A stretch of DNA of 64,000 nucleotides, taken from Myripristis murdjan. Its lineage: Eukaryota > Chordata > Actinopteri > Holocentriformes > Holocentridae. This document shows positions 58,842-64,000 of the stretch, one piece after another. The stretch lies in the NCBI RefSeq assembly GCF_902150065.1, contig NC_043990.1, positions 365,210-429,209 of the forward strand. Direction: 5' to 3'. The notes under the pieces are model-generated. The model made no database searches. It worked only from the letters and a program-made list of their open reading frames with translations, and was not told where the DNA came from. Made by a program: the position numbers and the translations under genes. Position 1 is the stretch's first letter. Each line of letters starts with the position of its first letter.

Positions 58842-60233
58842 TGTCAGAGGGAGGGCGGCTGATCTGTCGGTAAAACACTGAAAGTCTTTTTTGTGAAGCT
58901 ACATGGAAACACATATTTTCTGCATTCTAACAATTTCCCCGTGAATTAAATTACAGTAAAAATAAACCTTTCCCTTTTTAATTAAGAAAAAAAAATTGGG
59001 GGGCGGGGGGGATTTCATGGAAATCTTTTTGGCATACTTTATGGTAATTAGTAATTTCACAATATAATTCCATTAATCATGAATACAGTTTTAAGATAAT
59101 TTTTGAAAGTTTTGAGAATTTTTGAGTTTTTTTTTTTTTTTCGTAATTATCTGGTCATTTTCTCTCCTTTTTGTGACAATTTTATAATTAATTTCTTGTA
59201 ATTTCTTACCTGGATTTTGCTAATTTTCCGATTGTTTCCTTGTATTTTTAAGAAAACCTTTTTCTGTGCTGGTTTTTCTCTTTCAGTAATGTTACTGTTC
59301 CAGGTGTGTGTGACATGCGGTAAATACAGAGCGTTTTTTTTTATTATTATTATTGAAGGGGTTAGGGTTAGCCCTTAAATCATTTGCTTTACTTTCGTCC
59401 TGGTTTGGTTTCAGCCGCTTTGCTTTTGTGGTTTAATTTCCTTCGTGTGAGTGTTTCTCTGACTGGTGCTTTGTTTTGTTGAAACAAAGTGAATTTTGAT
59501 TTATGTTTGTATTTACATATGTCAGTTTTTTTAAATAAAGTTCTTTGTTGTTTGTTTTGTTTGACTGCAGCTTCATATCCTCTTCACTTCCTGTTTGGGC
59601 TTCATGTCACACGTCTGACGTCGCTCAGGTTCTAATTCTGTCTTTGTTTCTGTTGAATTGTGTCTTTTAAATCTCATGTGGTTTTGAAAGGTGCCATCAA
59701 AAAAAAAAAAAAAAAAACCCTTGCCTTGCCTCACAGCGAGTTACACATGTGACTCTTGTTAGTTTCAGGCATTTCATCTTTATTTCTGAACACAGACAGA
59801 AAAATTACAAAGCAAATTTAAAAACAGTGACAGCGTCCAACATGGCCGCCTCACGAACCTCGACGCAGCGGCCCTGTCGCAGCCCACCTCGCTGGATTAT
59901 AAACCAGTACTGGATTATAACCCCTGTACCTGCATAAGAATGACAATAAAGTGAATCTGAATCTGAACTCCAGCAAAGCGGCTTCCTCACAGCCGTGCTC
60001 CGGGGCTTTAGGGAGAGCGCCTGCTGGGATCAGCGTGGAAACACGTTTCCTGACGAGCGGCGGCTTGGCGGCTGATGTCAGTCCCAGACGTGTGCAGACG
60101 CAGGACTTTAAAGGCGACACGGCGCGGCGTGCTCAGTCCCACCGGCCGGTTGTTTGGTATTGGTCAAAGTGAGAGGGGGGTTGTGAGCGCCCTGCCGGGG
60201 GGAGGGGCCCGGGCCTCCCAGCGTCTCTGCAGT
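58801..60233. other. Spacer between genes C and D
   Basis: (CA)n at 58805-58840, poly-T at 59127-59142, poly-A at 59699-59717, and a LINE-tail-like gacaataaagtgaatctgaa at about 59941-59960. No gene. Confidence 0.5.
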
Positions 60234-61297
60234 TCACTTGCTGCTGCTCGGACCGGCACACTTGTGGCTTTTGACGTGCGACAGCAGGCTGAACTTCCTC
60301 CCACACACGCTGCAGCTGAACGGTTTCTCTCCCGTGTGGATCCTCATGTGTTTATTCAGATTTCCCTTTTCACTGAATTTTTTGCCGCAGGCCGTGCAGG
60401 TGAAGGGCTTCTCCCCGGTGTGGACCCTCGTGTGCCTGACCAGCGCCCCCCTCTCGCTGTAGCTGTTGTTGCACACGGAGCAGCTGAAGGGTTTCTCCCC
60501 CGTGTGGATCCTCATGTGGGACGCCAACGTGCCGCTCTGGCTGAACCTCTTGCCGCAGATGAAGCAGCCGAAGGGCCTCTCCCCGGTGTGCTGCCTCATG
60601 TGGGTCTGCAGGCTTCCTTTCTGCCTGAACCTTTTGCCGCACACGGTGCAGGGAAACGGCTTCTCGCCCGTGTGGCTGGTCATGTGTTTCTGCAGGATTC
60701 CGTTGTGGCGGAAGGTTTTGCCACAAATGGAGCAGCGTGCACGTTTCTCCCCGCGACGGCCTCTCCTGTGTGCGCGGCTCTTGCTGCTTTTCGCTGAGTC
60801 TGACCCGGCCTGGGGGTCTGTGGTCTCGCCCGGCGGCTCGTCCAGGTCCTCGCTGTTGAAACAGTGCGAGAAGATGAACTGGCCGTCGTTACTCGCTTTG
60901 ATAAAACTGGTCAGATCCAAGTCGAGGGGTTCTGGTAATCCACAGTGGTTCATGTCGGGCTCTGTCTTGATCTGTTCGGTGGAGCTGCTGCTCTCTCTGC
61001 TCTCGGCTTGGCTGTGATGAAGCGGTGAGGGCTGAGCTTCCTCTTCCTCTTCCTCTTCCTCTTCCTCTCTCTTCACTCTGACGGGGCCGAACGTGAACTT
61101 GTTGACCTCGGCCTCCTCCAGCCCCGGAAGCTGCTCTGCGTCGTCCTCGGTGAAGAGTTCCTCCGCTTCCTGTTTGATGCGCAGGGGCTCCGGCTGCTGC
61201 TGCTGCTCCGGCTGCTGCTGCTGCTGCTGCTCGCTGGCGGCCTCTTCCTCGCCGATGAAGATCAGCTCATGGACGTCCGGAGGTAAAGGCTGATAGG
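60234..61297 (-). CDS. Zinc-finger gene D, last exon: acidic region and 6 fingers
   Basis: The acceptor TTTTTTCAG precedes 61297; phase 1 entry, as in genes A-C, gives A-YQPLPPDVHELIF. Acidic part: Gln-rich runs, PLRIKQEAEELF, a long Glu run, then SSSTEQIKTEPDMNH. Five canonical C2H2 fingers (CSICGKTFRHNGILQKH to CTACGKKFSEKGNLNKH) and a sixth, shortened one (CSVCGRKFSLLSHVKSH, eight residues between Cys and His instead of twelve). It is more diverged from A-C in the acidic region and in its codon use (GC-rich). Its first exon is not found; the CpG-rich stretch at 63600-63960 is a candidate promoter. Confidence 0.9.
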
Positions 61298-61937
61298 CTG
61301 AAAAAAACACACGGACATTTTTTAAAGAAAACATGCAAAAGTCAGCGTATTAAATGTTGCATATCAGGGAGAATGTCATGTTTCAGGAATCGTGTCTACA
61401 GGTAGAGTCATCATCATCATCATCATCATCACCATCACCATCATCGTCACTGTCCAGGTGAGCCAGCAGGTGGCGCTCAGCTCATAGTGTCTGGTGACTC
61501 TTTACCAAACACTTTTGGCATTTTTGTGCCTGTCTGACTCGTTTCCTCAAATGCTTTCAGATTAAAAATATTTAAAATCTGATTGGCTTTGAGTCACTTC
61601 ACTGAACCTGCAGACTGCTCGCTCCGCTCAGAGGACAAATAAACAGGGAAGAGAGACGAGTGTGTGTGTGTGTGTGTGTGTGTGTGTCTTTCTGAAACAG
61701 CAGCACGATGAGACTCACTTTTATTGGCCGTTAGTTCAGAGACCTGTTGCCTAGCAACCAGCCCAAAGAGCTCCAGTTACCTAGCTACCAGGCCAAGCAA
61801 AGCAGCTCCAGTTGCCTAGCAACCAAAGTTGCCTGACTGCTAACCAAAGCAGCTCCAGTTGCCTAGCAACCAGCCTGAATCATTTACTGAGTGCAAACAG
61901 ACTCACAGTGACAGAAACTCCACAACTTCCCACTGCT
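61298..61937. other. Upstream of gene D finger exon
   Basis: (ATC)n-like run at 61411-61450, (GT)n at 61661-61688, then the X-box-like cluster at 61746-61870. No exon. Confidence 0.5.
61746..61870. promoter_or_regulatory. Three RFX X-box-like palindromes
   Basis: GTTGCCTAGCAAC occurs at 61746-61758, 61811-61823 and 61858-61870; a variant, GTTACCTAGCTAC, lies at 61776-61788. The RFX consensus is GTTRCC-N(0-3)-RGYAAC. The sites sit in a degenerate tandem repeat (agctccagttgcctagcaac), so selection is not shown. Confidence 0.4.
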
Positions 61938-62403
61938 CCTGCCTGTCTCTCTGCCTGCCTGTCTCTCTGCCTGTCTGTCTGTCTGCCTGCCTGTCTGTCT
62001 GCCTGTCTCTCTGCCTGCCTGTCTGTCTGTCTGCCTGTCTCTCTGTCTGCCTGCCTGTCTCTCTGTCTGCCTGCCTGTCTGTCTCTGTCTGCCTGTCTCT
62101 CTCTCTGCCTGCCTGTCTGTCTGTCTGCCTGTCTCTCTGCCTGCCTGTCTGTCTGCCTGTCTCTCTGTCTGTCTGCCTGTCTCTGTCTGCCTGCCTGTCT
62201 CTCTGTCTGTCTGCCTGTCTCTCTGTCTGCCTGCCTGTCTCTCTGTCTGCCTGCCTGTCTGTCTGTCTGCCTGCCTGTCTGTCTCTGTCTGTCTGTCTCT
62301 CTGTCTGCCTGCCTGTCTGTCTCTGCCCGCCTGTCTCTCTGTCTGCCTGCCTGTCTGTCTCTCTGTCTGCCTGTCTCTCTGTCTGCCTGCCTGTCTGTCT
62401 GTG
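61938..62403. repeat. (CTGT/CTGC/CTCT)n low-complexity tract
   Basis: About 465 bp of CTGYCTGY and CTCT tetramers. Plus-strand frames are open and encode only Cys, Leu, Ser, Val, Pro and Ala. A simple repeat, not a gene. Confidence 0.93.
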
Positions 62404-63009
62404 TTGGTTTATTTTAGTTTCTTTTCTTCTGAAATGTTTTCATAAATTCCCGTCAGAGGGTAAATGTTTGGTTGGAAGTTTTGTGCAAATGCTTTCCAAG
62501 AAATATGACCCCACTCTGCCTGATGGGGGCGCTATAATTAAAGGCCAAAATTTTAAATGTTAAAAAGTCCTGCGTCCTTCACTGTGAGTCTGACTGACTT
62601 GACCCTGGCACCGACATGAGTCCTCACTCCACAAATCTGCCTCGAGAACCTGGAGGCTCCGCCATGTTGGATTTTCTGTCATCCTGACTTGTTTTAATTT
62701 GTTGTCGTTCAGTTTTTATCGTCTCTAAAGAAATGATCAACATCGTTTCCTTTTTTTTCTCCTTCATATTCAGTAAAAAGGAAAAAACATGATTTTCACA
62801 CGAACTTTGATGTGCCGGGTTGGCGTCTGAGGGATTATAGCTGGAATTTTTCATCAGTTTTCATTTTTTATTTCAGTCTCCAGACTGGGTTCTCTGGTCC
62901 CAGTTCAGTTGTTGTTGCTGTCAGTGTCAGTGGGAGTCAGTGGTTTTATTCTAATCTGGCTGCTGTTTGTCAGATTAGCTCTTCACTTTGTGAAGGCAGA
63001 GACTCCCAG

Positions 63010-63055
<46 letters not shown>

Positions 63056-63499
63056 ACTGCACTGCAGTTTAGTTTTCCAACAACACATCACTTTTTTCTA
63101 AAGTCTAGTTTTTTTCTATTTCAGTTCAACTCAAATGTTTAAACAGAATATCTTTTCTGTTTTTTTTAAAATGCTAAACTTTGATGTTTTCTTTTTTCAC
63201 ACATGTTCTGCAGGTTTGCTGCCTGATCACCTGATCTCTGCCCGGAGCACTAGACAATGCGATAAGCAAGTTACAAAAAACAAAAAAAAAAACAAAAAAA
63301 CAAACAAACAAACAAAAAAAACCACGTAAAAACATTAAAGCAAGAAGTAAAGAAAAGAGAAAAATACTTGATAATTAGCAAAACAAAATAAAATGTAAAG
63401 TTGATTATTAATAAATTGAGATAAACGGCAGATCAGTGACGCTGGATCAGATTTGTTGGGTTTAAATTCTTTTACAGGATTTTAATGCTGGGTTTCTGT

Positions 63500-63576
<77 letters not shown>

Positions 63577-63600
63577 ACGAGGCGGAGAACAGAGTGAAGA
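62404..63600. other. Spacer, simple repeats
   Basis: (CA)n at 63018-63052 and 63502-63573, A-rich (CAAA)n at 63275-63325. No gene recognised. Confidence 0.5.
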
Positions 63601-63960
63601 ACACGGAGCTTGCCCGGGCCGCGGCTCGGGGGCTTCATGTTTCCGGTGTATTTTGTCTGCTCTGAGGAACCGACCGTAAAGAAATGTTCAGTCGCCATTT
63701 TGGAGGCGTTTCTGTCCGGTGGCACAAACGGCTTCACTTTGCAGAGACACTGCGAAAACTCAGAGCCTCCGCCCGGGCTGATAAAACACCCCGCCGCTGG
63801 CCCGGCCCGGCCCGGCCCGGCCCGGCCCGGCCCGGAGACACCCGCCGGGCGGCTCAGCTCTGCTGGCGGGGCGGCAGGTCGCTCTGAGCCGCTGCTTCCG
63901 TGTCGGCCTGCTGGCAGGCTAAGCTAACGGTTAGCCGTCATGCTAATGAGCGCGAGCCCC
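63600..63960. promoter_or_regulatory. CpG-rich, promoter-like stretch
   Basis: High GC and CpG, a (CCCGG)n run at 63799-63836, and a YY1-type CGCCATTTT at 63693-63701 (AAAATGGCG on the minus strand). On the minus strand ATG at 63698 starts MATEHFFTVGSSEQTKY, a frame that soon runs into the CA repeat; no donor that I trust. It could be the promoter and first exon of gene D, or serve a gene beyond the window. Confidence 0.4.
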
Positions 63961-64000
63961 TGCCGCTCTGATAGAAAATAAAATGAAATAAAATGAAATG

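Noticed and set aside
61812-62563. Open frames of 201 and 234 residues rich in Cys, Leu and Ser
   Set aside because: They are translations of a CTGT/CTGC simple repeat with no domain and no splice support.
63462-63737. 91-residue minus-strand frame with a Cys-Val run
   Set aside because: Most of it is the (CA)n repeat. Only its first about 45 residues might be exonic, which is noted as a possibility under the CpG-rich stretch.

Overview
The window looks like a teleost fish genome segment. The evidence is a cluster of C2H2 zinc-finger genes of the fish type (short coiled-coil first exon, acidic PPIKEEQEELW exon, finger exon), a V-SINE/DANA-like SINE, Tc1/mariner and hAT remnants, a full-length CR1/L2-type LINE and very dense CA microsatellites. 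All gene models below come from reading splice sites and phases by eye; no alignment or search was run.

Layout. 29-1713 (+): last exon of a 16-finger protein. 2.3-10 kb: transposon debris (hAT MITE, a TIR element carrying a nested element, a Tc1 remnant, and the first copy of a Crypton-like ORF unit ending in a 33-bp minisatellite). 10.5-15.3 kb (-): zinc-finger gene A. Its finger array is cut in mid-finger by a MITE, and its intron 1 opens with about 28 tandem copies of the exon-1 end plus 5' splice site. 15.8-18.2 kb: LINE fragment split by a piggyBac-like MITE, and the second Crypton-like unit. 18.8-33.7 kb (+): six-exon S1 serine-protease homologue that has lost its catalytic His; intron 2 holds a 5-kb LINE. 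36.4-37.8 kb (-): single-exon TRIM gene. 38-41.6 kb: V-SINE, second TIR-element copy, second Tc1 copy. 43.9-49.8 kb (-): zinc-finger gene B (three exons), with an RLE-type LINE and a Kolobok-like MITE in one intron. 53.5-58.5 kb (-): zinc-finger gene C (three exons). 60.2-61.3 kb (-): finger exon of gene D, whose first exon is not identified. 63.6-63.96 kb: CpG-rich, promoter-like stretch.

Genes A, B, C and D are probably nuclear DNA-binding regulators from local duplication. Every intron I could place in A, B and C is phase 1, so coiled-coil and acidic modules can be shuffled without breaking frame, and B and C do carry an extra acidic-plus-coiled-coil exon. The TRIM gene would act in ubiquitin-linked, possibly antiviral, pathways. 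The protease homologue is secreted or surface-anchored and probably non-catalytic. I saw no convincing LTR retroelement, Polinton, CRISPR array or rRNA; one tRNA-like sequence is present but split by an insertion.
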